This document shows positions 34,006 through 42,139 of a stretch of DNA of 56,801 bases, piece after piece. Both the position numbers and the translations under genes were made by a program. The notes under the pieces are model-generated. The model was given only the letters and a program-made list of their open reading frames with translations, did no database searches and was not told the origin of the DNA. Location of the stretch: NCBI GenBank assembly GCA_959602045.1, contig CAUGRT010000014.1:1-56801 (forward strand). The letters run 5' to 3'. Position 1 is the stretch's first letter; each line of letters begins with the position of its first letter. This DNA is from an uncultured Clostridia bacterium. Its GTDB lineage: Bacteria > Bacillota > Clostridia > UBA1381.

Positions 34006-35139
34006 ATGTTTAAACTGCTACACAAAAACGGAAAAGCGCGCCGCGGTGAGTTTCAGACGGTTCACGGAACGGTTCAGACGCCGGTATTTCAGAATGTCGG
34101 AACGGCTGCCGCAATCAAGGGCGCGGTGGATACCTTTGATTTAAAAGAAATCGGCTGTCAGATTGAGCTGTCCAATACGTATCATCTTCATCTGCGGCCG
34201 GGAGATAAGACGATTCACGATCTGGGAGGACTGCATAAATTCATGAATTGGGATCGCCCGATTCTGACGGACAGCGGTGGATTCCAGGTATTCTCTTTGG
34301 CATCTCTGCGTAAAATTACGGAGGAGGGTGTGCATTTCAGCTCTCATATTGACGGACATCGGATTTTTATGGGGCCGGAGGAAAGTATGCAGATTCAGTC
34401 CAATCTGGCATCGACGATTGCGATGGCGTTTGACGAATGTGTGGAAAATCCGTCTACGCATGAATATGTCAAGGCTTCCTGCGAGCGTACCTATCGCTGG
34501 TTGGTGCGGTGTAAGGATGAGATGAATCGCTTGAACGGCTTGGAGGATACCATCAATAAAAGTCAGTTGCTGTTTGGTATTAATCAAGGCGGCATTTATG
34601 AGGATTTGCGTGTTTGGCAGATGAAAGAGATTGCAAAACTGGATTTGCCGGGTTATGCGATCGGCGGCTTGGCTGTCGGGGAAAGCCATGAGGAGATGTA
34701 TCATATCATTGATGCGGTGGAGCCGTTTATGCCGGAGGATCGTCCACGGTATCTGATGGGAGTCGGAACGCCGACCAATATTATCGAATCCGTTGCGCGC
34801 GGCGTGGACTTTTTCGATTGCGTTATGGCGTCCAGAAATGCCCGTCACGGCTTTATCTTCACACGTCACGGAACGCTGAATCTGATGAATGCGAAGCATG
34901 CGCGGGATATGCATCCGATTGATGAGGAATGTGGCTGCCCGGCGTGCCGTCATTATTCAAGAGCCTATATTCATCATCTGTTTAAGGCAAAGGAAATGCT
35001 TGCAATGCGTTTGTGCGTACTGCATAATCTGTATTTTTATAATGAGCTGATGGCGAGGATTCGGACAGCGATTGAGGAGGATCGTTTTGAGGAATTTCGA
35101 CAGGAAAATTCGGGAAAGCTGGATCGCAGAATCCCGTAA
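34006..35139 (+). CDS. tgt: tRNA-guanine transglycosylase
   Basis: 377 residues. It exchanges guanine-34 of GUN-anticodon tRNAs for preQ1 (or queuine in salvaging bacteria). Key motifs: LTDSGGFQVFSLASLRKI with the active-site Asp, FGINQGGIYEDLR, GGLAVGES, the nucleophile region GVDFFDCVMASRNARHGF, and the zinc site CGCPACRHYSRAYIHHLF. GGGAGA precedes the ATG at 34006, and upstream codons of the open frame overlap the terminator, which excludes an earlier start. No preQ1 synthesis genes are nearby, so the base used is unknown. A leader with terminator precedes it. Confidence 0.95.
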   Translation: MFKLLHKNGKARRGEFQTVHGTVQTPVFQNVGTAAAIKGAVDTFDLKEIGCQIELSNTYHLHLRPGDKTIHDLGGLHKFMNWDRPILTDSGGFQVFSLASLRKITEEGVHFSSHIDGHRIFMGPEESMQIQSNLASTIAMAFDECVENPSTHEYVKASCERTYRWLVRCKDEMNRLNGLEDTINKSQLLFGINQGGIYEDLRVWQMKEIAKLDLPGYAIGGLAVGESHEEMYHIIDAVEPFMPEDRPRYLMGVGTPTNIIESVARGVDFFDCVMASRNARHGFIFTRHGTLNLMNAKHARDMHPIDEECGCPACRHYSRAYIHHLFKAKEMLAMRLCVLHNLYFYNELMARIRTAIEEDRFEEFRQENSGKLDRRIP

Positions 35140-35171
35140 ATGCTGTCGTGCCATAGGAAAGGAATAAGCAT

Positions 35172-35414
35172 ATGAGAATTGATAAATATTTAAAGGTGTC
35201 CCGTCTGATTAAGCGCCGCGCGGTGGCGAATGAAGCGTGCGATCAAGGCAGAATCACTGTCAATGGCAGAGTGGTTAAGGCGTCCTATGATGTAAAAGAA
35301 GGCGATGTCATGGAGATTAAAATGGGGGAGCGCGTGATTCGGGTAAAGGTTGTGAATGTTGCGGAGCATGTTCTGAAAAATGACGCGTCCTCGTTATATG
35401 AGGTGCTGAGTTAA
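35172..35414 (+). CDS. rqcP: S4-domain ribosome quality control factor RqcP
   Basis: 80 residues, a lone S4 RNA-binding domain (MRIDKYLKVSRLIKRRAVAN, DQGRITVNGRVVKASYDV). This is the YabO/Hsp15-like family. RqcP binds stalled 50S subunits and supports RqcH-driven C-terminal alanine tailing; rqcH itself is at 44400-46139. The start follows GGAAAGGAATAAGC. It lies 32 nt after tgt and is probably co-transcribed with it. Confidence 0.9.
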   Translation: MRIDKYLKVSRLIKRRAVANEACDQGRITVNGRVVKASYDVKEGDVMEIKMGERVIRVKVVNVAEHVLKNDASSLYEVLS

Positions 35415-35485
35415 GCGGAAGCACTGATTTATGGTTTTGCTATGTTGAAATTTTGTAAAGTTATAGACTTTTTTTCAAAAAAGAC

Positions 35486-35514
35486 TTGCATTTTGGAAAA
35501 AAGTATGATATACT
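35486..35514 (+). promoter_or_regulatory. Promoter of rplS
   Basis: TTGCAT (35486-35491), 17-bp spacer, TATACT (35509-35514). Confidence 0.75.
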
Positions 35515-35528
35515 TGTAAAGTTATTAC

Positions 35529-35566
35529 GGATAGTCCTCTGCCTTGGTCGGCACGAAAATCCAGAG
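35529..35566 (+). promoter_or_regulatory. Putative L19 autoregulatory leader (pseudoknot)
   Basis: GGAT (35529-35532) can pair with ATCC (35559-35562) and CTCT (35537-35540) with AGAG (35563-35566), giving interleaved stems; TGCC/GGCA (35540-35553) forms an inner hairpin. The structure ends four bases before the AAGGAGG of rplS, as expected for a ribosomal-protein leader that blocks translation. Rfam describes an L19 leader in Firmicutes; membership was not tested. Confidence 0.5.
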
Positions 35567-35585
35567 ATTTAAGGAGGAATTAATG

Positions 35586-35936
35586 ATGAACACAACAGAA
35601 ATCATTAACGCTTTGACAAAAGACCAAATCAGAACAGATTTACCGGAGCTTGTTGTAGGTAACAATGTAAAGGTATATCAGAGAATCGTCGAGGGTTCAA
35701 GAACAAGAACTCAGATGTTCGAAGGAACCATTATTAAGGTTCAAGGCGGCGGCATTGCTAAGACTTTCACAGTAAGACGTGTTTCTTACGGTGTAGGTGT
35801 TGAAAAGACATGGCCCGTTAACTCACCTAACATTGAAAAGATTGAAATTTCAAGAAAAGGTAAAGTCAGACGTGCAAGATTGTATTATCTGCGTGACAGA
35901 GTGGGTAAAGCTGCTAAGGTTAAGGAAAGAATCTGA
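35586..35936 (+). CDS. rplS: 50S ribosomal protein L19
   Basis: 116 residues, the standard length. L19 sits at the subunit interface. Conserved stretches include VKVYQRIVEGSRTRTQMFEG, FTVRRVSYGVGVEKTWPV and RKGKVRRARLYYLRDRVGKA. The second of two adjacent ATGs (35586) is chosen because it lies eight bases after GGAGG. The gene is followed by two terminators in tandem and then lepB and rbgA, a common Firmicutes order. Confidence 0.97.
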   Translation: MNTTEIINALTKDQIRTDLPELVVGNNVKVYQRIVEGSRTRTQMFEGTIIKVQGGGIAKTFTVRRVSYGVGVEKTWPVNSPNIEKIEISRKGKVRRARLYYLRDRVGKAAKVKERI

Positions 35937-35940
35937 TTGT

Positions 35941-35966
35941 ATAAGGGGCTTTTACAGCCCCTTATT
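35941..35966 (+). terminator. First terminator after rplS
   Basis: AAGGGGCT and AGCCCCTT pair around a 4-nt loop, followed by ATTGATTATT. Confidence 0.75.
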
Positions 35967-35986
35967 GATTATTTCCCGAAAAAACG

Positions 35987-36024
35987 AATCATCAGAGGAG
36001 CGGTTTTTCTCTGATGATTTTTAA
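35987..36024 (+). terminator. Second terminator after rplS
   Basis: AATCATCAGAG (35987-35997) pairs with CTCTGATGATT (36009-36019), followed by a T run. Confidence 0.8.
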
Positions 36025-36067
36025 GATAAAAATTTTATATTTTGTTAATACATTTTTAACATATATA

Positions 36068-36076
36068 TGGTATAAT
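36068..36076 (+). promoter_or_regulatory. Extended -10 promoter of lepB
   Basis: TGGTATAAT is a TGn-extended -10 box; no good -35 box is seen. Confidence 0.55.
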
Positions 36077-36139
36077 GCTCATAGATATAATAGCAAAGAT
36101 AGGCGGCATGTTTATCTTTGAGCTTTGTGAAGGGAGTTA

Positions 36140-36796
36140 ATGGGTGTCATCATGGAAGAAAAAAAAGCAGAAGTGAACTGGGGAAAAGAAATATGGGAAT
36201 GGGTTTATACGATTGCGATCGCACTGGCAATTGCGTTGCTGATTAAGACTTTCCTTTTTGATGTTGTAAAAGTAGACGGTTCCAGTATGTTTCCGACCCT
36301 TATCAATAATGACCGGTTGATTGTAACGAAATTGGGTTATGAGCCGAAACAGGGCGATATTATTATTTTGGACAGTACTTATAAAAGACGTGAGGAATAT
36401 TACAAAACCATTGCACAGGAGAAAGGCAAGGATGAGCTCGGATTCTTTGGAAAGTTGGTTGAAAGCCGTTCTCTTTCCGAGGGCTTAAAGAAGCGTTATT
36501 ATGTAAAACGAATCATCGCGATGCCGGGGCAGACATTGGATTTGCGTGACGGCAAGGTTTATGTTGACGATAAGCCTTTGGATGAGCCGTATTATGACGG
36601 CCTTACCACCTCGATTGACTCATCGGTGCAATATCCGATTACGGTAGAGCCGGACATGGTTTTTGTCATGGGTGATAACCGTACGCGCAGTAAGGACAGC
36701 CGTTCCTCAGAGCTGGGACAGGTACCTTATAAGGCGATTTTAGGCAAGGCAAAAATCCGAATCTGGCCTCTTTCCGATTTGGGGTTTGTAGGTTAA
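36140..36796 (+). CDS. lepB: Signal peptidase I
   Basis: 218 residues. It removes signal peptides from exported proteins on the outer face of the membrane. One N-terminal helix (about 20-40) is followed by the catalytic Ser49 in VDGSSMFPTL and the general-base Lys123 in YVKRIIAMPGQ; the later box MGDNRTRSKDSR is also present. An insertion of about 30 residues between the Ser and Lys boxes (YKRREEYYKTIAQEKGKDEL) is rather charged. The start at 36140 is close behind GGGAG; the ATG at 36152 is an alternative. Confidence 0.94.
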   Translation: MGVIMEEKKAEVNWGKEIWEWVYTIAIALAIALLIKTFLFDVVKVDGSSMFPTLINNDRLIVTKLGYEPKQGDIIILDSTYKRREEYYKTIAQEKGKDELGFFGKLVESRSLSEGLKKRYYVKRIIAMPGQTLDLRDGKVYVDDKPLDEPYYDGLTTSIDSSVQYPITVEPDMVFVMGDNRTRSKDSRSSELGQVPYKAILGKAKIRIWPLSDLGFVG

Positions 36797-36803
36797 AAAG
36801 AAA

Positions 36804-36838
36804 GGGCTATCCCGAATTTTCGGGATAACCCGTTTTTA
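36804..36838 (+). terminator. Terminator of lepB
   Basis: GGGCTATCCCG (36804-36814) pairs with CGGGATAACCC (36821-36831), followed by GTTTTT. Confidence 0.85.
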
Positions 36839-36883
36839 ATATATTGCCCTGCATCATATCCTGGTTAAAATAAATTTTGAATG

Positions 36884-36974
36884 AATTTTCATATATTCTT
36901 CATTTTATGTAGGCGAGTTCCGCGCAGCGTAGCGGATGTTTGAGCCGAAATAGAATGAAGAATATATGAAAATT
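36884..36974 (+). repeat. Covariant inverted repeat, copy 8 (arms a/a')
   Basis: Arms of about 21 nt (left ATTTTCATATATTCTTCATT) are complementary. First member of a three-copy array between lepB and rbgA. Confidence 0.9.
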
Positions 36975-37020
36975 TCTGCCGATATATTTGGATGGTGGGA
37001 TTTGGAAAACTTCGGAAAAT

Positions 37021-37114
37021 GTGAAATATCCTATGTTTTTGAGCCTATGTAGGCGAGTTCCGCGCAGCGTAGCGGATGTTTGAGTCAAAATAGAATGAAG
37101 AATATATGAAAATT
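37021..37114 (+). repeat. Covariant inverted repeat, copy 9 (chimeric arms b/a')
   Basis: The left arm matches copy 10 (GTGAAATATCCTATGTTTTT) and the right arm matches copy 8, so they do not pair. The array repeats with a 140-bp period. Confidence 0.9.
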
Positions 37115-37160
37115 CCTGTCGATATATTCGGGTGGTGGGATTTGGAAAACTTCGGAAAAT

Positions 37161-37257
37161 GTGAAATATCCTATGTTTTTGAGCCTATGTAGGCGAGTTC
37201 CGCGCAACGTAGCGGATGTCTGAGCCCAAATAGACTCAAAAATATAGGATATTTCAC
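37161..37257 (+). repeat. Covariant inverted repeat, copy 10 (arms b/b')
   Basis: Arms of 23 nt at 37161-37183 and 37235-37257 pair with one mismatch. It ends 47 nt before the rbgA ATG. Confidence 0.9.
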
Positions 37258-37304
37258 AGCACTTACTTTAAAATATTATCATTTCAAAGGAGATTAAAAA
37301 GTCT

Positions 37305-38171
37305 ATGCAAAATTTACAGTGGTTTCCCGGTCACATGGCAAAAACACGCCGGTTGATTGAAGATAACTTGAAAATGATTGATGTTGTAGTGGAGATATTG
37401 GATTCGCGAATCCCTTATTCCGGAAGAAATCCTTATTTTAATGATATTATCAAAAATAAGCCGCGCTTGATTGTGATGAATAAATCGGATCTTTCCGATC
37501 CGGAGCTGACGCGTGAATGGATTGCGTGGTATCGTGCGCAGGGAATTACGGTCATTCCCATTAGCTGTACTACGGGACAGGGCGTCAATAAAATCACCGC
37601 AGAAGCCAGAGCGCTGATTCAAGATAAAATTGATCGGGATAAGGAAAAAGGACGGACGCGCACTTTGAAAATTATGATGGTCGGGATTCCGAACGTAGGA
37701 AAATCCAGTTTAATCAATCGTCTTGCCGGAAAAGCAAGCGCACAAACAGGAGATCGACCGGGCGTTACGCGCGGCAAGCAATGGATTCGTCTTAAAGGTG
37801 ATGTGGAATTACTGGACACACCGGGGATTCTTGCGCCGAAATTCGAGGATCAGGAAATGGCGAAACGCCTTGCTTATACCGGGGCGATTAAGGATGAGAT
37901 TATGGATACGGAGCTTCTGGCGTATTCTCTTTGCGCGTATTTGGGTAAGCATTATCCGGAGCTTCTATGTGCGCGATATAAGCTGGATAGCGTTGACGGA
38001 TTGGAAGGATATGAAATCTTAGAAAAGATAGGCAGAAAGCGCGGCTTTGTTATTTCCGGCGGCGAAGTGGATATGGAGCGCGCTGCAAACATGATTTTGG
38101 ATGAATTGCGCGCCGCAAAAATCGGAAAAATCACGCTTGAAAAGCCGGATGAGCTTGCAGAAAGGGAATGA
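37305..38171 (+). CDS. rbgA: Ribosome biogenesis GTPase RbgA (YlqF)
   Basis: 288 residues. It is a circularly permuted GTPase needed for a late step of 50S assembly. The permuted order is visible: MNKSDLSD (G4) precedes GIPNVGKSSLINRL (G1) and then DTPGILAP (G3). The N-terminal QWFPGHMAKTRR is the family start. A C-terminal helical domain completes it. AAAGGAG lies upstream of the ATG. The stop overlaps the ATG of the small XRE gene (ATGA), so the two are translationally coupled. A three-copy repeat array fills the upstream region. Confidence 0.95.
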   Translation: MQNLQWFPGHMAKTRRLIEDNLKMIDVVVEILDSRIPYSGRNPYFNDIIKNKPRLIVMNKSDLSDPELTREWIAWYRAQGITVIPISCTTGQGVNKITAEARALIQDKIDRDKEKGRTRTLKIMMVGIPNVGKSSLINRLAGKASAQTGDRPGVTRGKQWIRLKGDVELLDTPGILAPKFEDQEMAKRLAYTGAIKDEIMDTELLAYSLCAYLGKHYPELLCARYKLDSVDGLEGYEILEKIGRKRGFVISGGEVDMERAANMILDELRAAKIGKITLEKPDELAERE

Positions 38172-38401
38172 TCGCGGTGGAGAAGAGGGACGATACCGAA
38201 ATGCTGTATCAGCAAAGAATAAAATATCTTTCTTATCGGTTACACCTAAGCAAACGGGAACTTGCCAAAAGAGCAGGCATGACGATTGGAGCGTTGGAAC
38301 GGATTTTGGACAGCGATACTCCGAATATTTCTTTGGAACAGGCGGCAGCATTGGCAGAAGTGCTGGAAGTACCGATGAACTATTTGATTCTGGGTGAGTA
38401 G
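38168..38401 (+). CDS. Small XRE-family DNA-binding protein
   Basis: 77 residues with a Cro/C1 helix-turn-helix (LSYRLHLSKRELAKRAGMTI, GALERILDSDTPNISLEQAA). It overlaps the end of rbgA by four bases and is followed at once by a terminator. A regulator coupled to a ribosome-assembly GTPase is unexpected; its target is unknown, and no palindrome next to it stands out. Confidence 0.85.
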   Translation: MIAVEKRDDTEMLYQQRIKYLSYRLHLSKRELAKRAGMTIGALERILDSDTPNISLEQAAALAEVLEVPMNYLILGE

Positions 38402-38402
38402 A

Positions 38403-38448
38403 AAACAGGGACTGTAAAAGTGATTTACAGTCCCTGTTTAAGTTTTTT
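38403..38448. terminator. Bidirectional terminator between xre and the GH106-like gene
   Basis: AAACAGGGACTGTAAA (38403-38418) pairs perfectly with TTTACAGTCCCTGTTT (38424-38439), followed by a T-rich run. Confidence 0.88.
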
Positions 38449-41158
38449 ATTCTTTTATTAAACTCATGTTGACAAAGCAATAATCTTCATCCCAATTTTT
38501 CTCTGCGTTCATACTCCAGACGCAGTTTTCCTTGAAGAAAGAATGAGGACCCACTATATAACATTCGCCCTCTTTCAAATGATGAGGCCCCATCATATTC
38601 CGCAGATTGTTCCGGAAACTGATGGTAATCTCGTTTTCTCCCGGATGCAGATAGTCTGAAAGGTCTGCCGAATAAGAACCGAAAATCATATCGCATACTT
38701 TCTGACCGTTGACATCAACAGTAATGGCATTGACCCCGGTCTTATCAAAGGCGATTCTATAATTCGTGTCGTCCAGACTGAATTTTTTAGACACTTGGAT
38801 TGTGCCGGCAAAGAACAGATACCCCTGTTTTTCAATCTCGGAAAGAGTAAGCTCGTTTTTAGGCGCTCCGATGCGGAAATCACCATGATAACGGAATGCA
38901 TCCCGGTCAAGATTCGTGATCTGACCGTCGGTATAAACACCGAAATTCCCCATTAAATAGCAAGGCTCAATCTCGGTATCGTAAGTCAGCTTGTTCTTTT
39001 CACTTTCGAAAATCAGGGATTTTTCAAGATTTTCGTAGACTTCAGCGGATTGCTTAAAGTTCGTGGCAAAGCTGATTTTGTTCTCACCCTCAACAATGTA
39101 CTTTTGAATATTGATTTTTTTGAATGCCGTATCAATATACCATCCGCAGATTTCATTGCTGATCGGCTGACCGTTCACGCTGATTTCAAACATTTCCGGT
39201 GTTTCGCATAGCAAATAGAGTTCACTCGGCACTGCTTCGACATTCACAAAATAATCCTGCTTGATTTGCACCGGTCTTTTCAGACTGCAAGCTCTGTTCT
39301 GGATATTTAACACATAACCGTGCTTTTCCTGAAGCTCTCCGTCAAAATAATAATCGCAGAAATCCAACGTCATGAGGTTCGGCGTTGCCTGATCCAAATG
39401 CCAATTCTCGGATAAATCCAATGTTTTTAAGTCCTTTTGTACGCAAGCTGTCTGCGCTTTGCCGTCGTCCAATACCATCAGACTGTCATACGGTGCAAAG
39501 GTATGTTCTCCGCAGAACGGATAAACCTCGCCGGTTGTTTGATCTATGTACTGACCGCCGACAGGGATTTTTGCAGTTTGGGTGTCGGGGGTAGGGTTGA
39601 TCAGATAGTATACATCAAAACCCTCGTAACGGCGTTTTGTGTAAAGAATGTTCGGGTTATCCACCACGTCATTTCTTGCAGTGACTTCATCGGGAGTAAT
39701 CACCTTGCCGCCGTTTTTCCTGAACTCCGCAAGAAGCTTTTCGGTATTTTCAAAGAACGCGATATGCTCCGGAACAATGACCGTTGAATAGGACATTTCT
39801 CCGATAACAAACCGATCGCCCTGAACACTTCCGTGTCTTTCGATTAAAATTTCGTCACCCAGATGGAACGGCACATGCTTTGCGTCAATGTCATTGACAA
39901 CCTTTTTAAAGCGTGCATAGAAGTCATCTAAGCCCTCATTTTTATCGTTGTCAAACAAAATCCAGGCACTGGACTGCGGATGCAGCAACAGGGTGTCACA
40001 TTCGTATTTTCCCTCTGCAAGAATCATTCCGGTTCTTGCCATGCTGTCACAGAAAATTTTGTATTTATCCCACCACGGCTGCTGATAGTACATTGCAGGC
40101 GGATAATCGCGCTTGCGGATTCCTCTTAAGCTGTATCCCTCCAGGTGCTGGCAGAGGAGGTTCACGCCATGCACCATCTGATGCTCATAAATTCCCTTTA
40201 ATTCCTCAAAGCTGACATTATGACCGCATAACGCAAACGTTTCGGACAAAACCTGCTTTTTCCCAAGTTGCTGTGCGGCTGAACCCAACTGATACGGCGT
40301 TAAGTCTGTGATGATCTGTCGGGTAAGACAATCCATTCCGGGAATACTTAAATATTCGTAATGCGGCATTACCGCGCCGTTTGAGGTCAGCTGTGATTCG
40401 AATGTTTCTTCCAAAACCAAGTGCCCCGTAAACTTCAAATCGTGTGCGGTACACCAATCGTAAATCTGCTTCATAAAGTTCTTTGAGAACAGCTCCGTAA
40501 TCAGCTTCCAAAAACGTATTCTGGTAGTTTTATAATCGCCCTTTGCGACAAACAACTCCTCCAGATGGGGATAGAGTGCGTCGCCGTATGCCTGTTCATA
40601 TTGCTCCGGCAAGGTTAAGCTCCAGGGGATTCCATTTCGGGATATTTGCGGCTCGTCCGTGAAGAAGCCGGTAATCTCATTTTGGAAACGCTCATAATAC
40701 GGTTCGTAGATTTCATGGATAAAATCAGCCATTACGTCCCCGTCCAAGGTGTCAACGTAAAAAGGATTGATGTCATAATAAAAGCATTTTCCATCAATTT
40801 CGCAAATGATATGATCGTGTGCGTTATCGTCTGCCATGCGAAGATATTTTTGCTGATATTGAATCCCCTTGCCGTTGACTTTGCCGCTGCCAAAGCCGCT
40901 CGGCCAACCGTTTTCATCGTATGCCCATGCATACATGCCTAATTCTTTGGCGGTTTTAACGCCCTGTTCGATATTATCGAACCATTCCTCGCCCATGTAT
41001 TCGGTTTGCAGACCGCCGCGCGCGTGCATGAAAAAGCCGCCCATACCGGCTTTATCCATGATTCGGATTTGTCTGTCGGTTTCCGCGGTATCGAGTTTCT
41101 CATTCCACGACCAAAACGGAACCGGACGGTATTTTTTTGGTACATTTTTAAAGTCCAT
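38447..41158 (-). CDS. Large glycoside hydrolase, GH106-like (candidate alpha-L-rhamnosidase)
   Basis: 903 residues, no signal peptide, so probably cytoplasmic. The N-terminal part looks like a (beta/alpha)8 barrel with FWSWNEKLDTAETDRQIRIM, GMGGFFMHARGGLQTEYMG, WAYDENGWPSGFGSGKV and FFTDEPQISRNGIPWS. The C-terminal third contains beta-sandwich, galactose-binding-like sequence. Proteins with this FWSWN/MHARGG/TDEP pattern are usually annotated as GH106-like glycosidases, with alpha-L-rhamnosidases among them. Activity is inferred from that and from the two GH78 genes in the window. GAGGGAG precedes the ATG. A promoter with a downstream inverted repeat suggests repression. Confidence 0.78.
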   Translation of the reverse strand: MDFKNVPKKYRPVPFWSWNEKLDTAETDRQIRIMDKAGMGGFFMHARGGLQTEYMGEEWFDNIEQGVKTAKELGMYAWAYDENGWPSGFGSGKVNGKGIQYQQKYLRMADDNAHDHIICEIDGKCFYYDINPFYVDTLDGDVMADFIHEIYEPYYERFQNEITGFFTDEPQISRNGIPWSLTLPEQYEQAYGDALYPHLEELFVAKGDYKTTRIRFWKLITELFSKNFMKQIYDWCTAHDLKFTGHLVLEETFESQLTSNGAVMPHYEYLSIPGMDCLTRQIITDLTPYQLGSAAQQLGKKQVLSETFALCGHNVSFEELKGIYEHQMVHGVNLLCQHLEGYSLRGIRKRDYPPAMYYQQPWWDKYKIFCDSMARTGMILAEGKYECDTLLLHPQSSAWILFDNDKNEGLDDFYARFKKVVNDIDAKHVPFHLGDEILIERHGSVQGDRFVIGEMSYSTVIVPEHIAFFENTEKLLAEFRKNGGKVITPDEVTARNDVVDNPNILYTKRRYEGFDVYYLINPTPDTQTAKIPVGGQYIDQTTGEVYPFCGEHTFAPYDSLMVLDDGKAQTACVQKDLKTLDLSENWHLDQATPNLMTLDFCDYYFDGELQEKHGYVLNIQNRACSLKRPVQIKQDYFVNVEAVPSELYLLCETPEMFEISVNGQPISNEICGWYIDTAFKKINIQKYIVEGENKISFATNFKQSAEVYENLEKSLIFESEKNKLTYDTEIEPCYLMGNFGVYTDGQITNLDRDAFRYHGDFRIGAPKNELTLSEIEKQGYLFFAGTIQVSKKFSLDDTNYRIAFDKTGVNAITVDVNGQKVCDMIFGSYSADLSDYLHPGENEITISFRNNLRNMMGPHHLKEGECYIVGPHSFFKENCVWSMNAEKNWDEDYCFVNMSLIKE

Positions 41159-41186
41159 AATTTTTTTCTCCCTCTTTTTTGTTCAT

Positions 41187-41211
41187 TGAACGGTGCTTTT
41201 CTGACCGTTCA
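41187..41211 (-). promoter_or_regulatory. Probable operator of the GH106-like gene
   Basis: TGAACGGT (41187-41194) and ACCGTTCA (41204-41211) form a perfect 8-bp inverted repeat with a 9-nt gap, just downstream of the predicted transcription start. Confidence 0.55.
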
Positions 41212-41221
41212 GAATACTGGT

Positions 41222-41250
41222 ATTATATCACAGAATAATCGGATAATCAA
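41222..41250 (-). promoter_or_regulatory. Promoter of the GH106-like gene
   Basis: Minus strand TTGATT (41245-41250), 17-bp spacer, TATAAT (41222-41227). Confidence 0.75.
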
Positions 41251-41271
41251 GCCTTTTTGCGGAAGTAAATG

Positions 41272-41313
41272 GATAAAAAAATCTCCGAATCATTCAGAAA
41301 ATGATCCGGAGAT
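41272..41313 (-). terminator. Terminator of the rex operon
   Basis: ATCTCCGAATCATT (41281-41294) pairs with AATGATCCGGAGAT (41300-41313), one mismatch; on the minus strand it is followed by a T run. Confidence 0.85.
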
Positions 41314-41323
41314 CTGGGTATTC

Positions 41324-42139
41324 TTATTTTTTTAGGCGCAGGGACTTTATCAGAATATGTACGCGCCGCACATTCAATGAAGTATAACACTCGATGTGTG
41401 ATTTCACTCTATGCTGAATGGTACGGGAAACGGCGTGAATATCCATTCCGTAATTCAAAACCAACGTGATGTCAATATGTAATCCATGGTTTGTCTTGCG
41501 AATATCAACCGCTGTTACGCGAACGCCGCGAATCAGCTCCGCTTCATGGCGCACCACCGAAATCAGCGCATTGTCCGAAATGGTATAGTCGCCCATATAG
41601 CTAAAGGTAGGGCGGACAATGGATTTTTCGGATTCACTGACGATTTCTTTGTCAATATTTTTTCTGAAAAGCCGCAGCGGATGCAGAAAATATCCCGAAA
41701 AATCATGCTTGATTTCAAAGGTGGGAACCGGAATAACATGTTTCCCCTGGTTCAGACGCATATCCTTTGCCATTTCCATTTCTTCGGGCGTGGCAACGTC
41801 CTCAATCCGGATGGTTTTTTCGATCGGTCCGACTCCTAATCGGGCGGCAATCTTTTCAACCATACCATCGGAGGTGCCGAGAATCATCAGACACTCGATC
41901 GGCGTTTTTTGAATGGCTTTCCGAACCTCCTCCGCATGGGCATTGTTCATAAACAATGCGTGCTTGACAGAAGCCAGACGAGTGGGTTCTTTTTTTGCGG
42001 AGGTTCCGGCAATCAGCTTTCCGTGCGAGATTAAGATTCCGTCATCAATAATAGCGTCAGCGCCGTTTGCCTGTGAAACCATGGTAGCACGATAGCTTTT
42101 TCCTGTGCCGCTGGGGCCGACAAATGCAATCGTTCTCAT
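41324..42139 (-). CDS. P-loop NTPase fused to an Asp23/Gls24-like domain
   Basis: 271 residues. A Walker A motif starts the protein (GPSGTGKS, residues 8-15) and the first half looks like a small nucleotide-binding domain (DAIIDDGILISHGKLIAGTS, IECLMILGTSDGMVEKIAAR). The C-terminal part (about 165-270) matches the Asp23/Gls24 fold: MGDYTISDNALISVVRHEAE, LHIDITLVLNYGMDIHAVSR. Asp23-like proteins are usually small envelope-stress or scaffold proteins. The nucleotide-binding half suggests regulated assembly (inference). Its ATG overlaps the rex stop by four bases, so it is coupled to rex. No better name is known to me. Confidence 0.75.
   Translation of the reverse strand: MRTIAFVGPSGTGKSYRATMVSQANGADAIIDDGILISHGKLIAGTSAKKEPTRLASVKHALFMNNAHAEEVRKAIQKTPIECLMILGTSDGMVEKIAARLGVGPIEKTIRIEDVATPEEMEMAKDMRLNQGKHVIPVPTFEIKHDFSGYFLHPLRLFRKNIDKEIVSESEKSIVRPTFSYMGDYTISDNALISVVRHEAELIRGVRVTAVDIRKTNHGLHIDITLVLNYGMDIHAVSRTIQHRVKSHIECYTSLNVRRVHILIKSLRLKK

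Noticed and set aside
34141..34953. 270-codon minus-strand frame opposite tgt
   Set aside because: It is a shadow of the strongly conserved tgt coding sequence.
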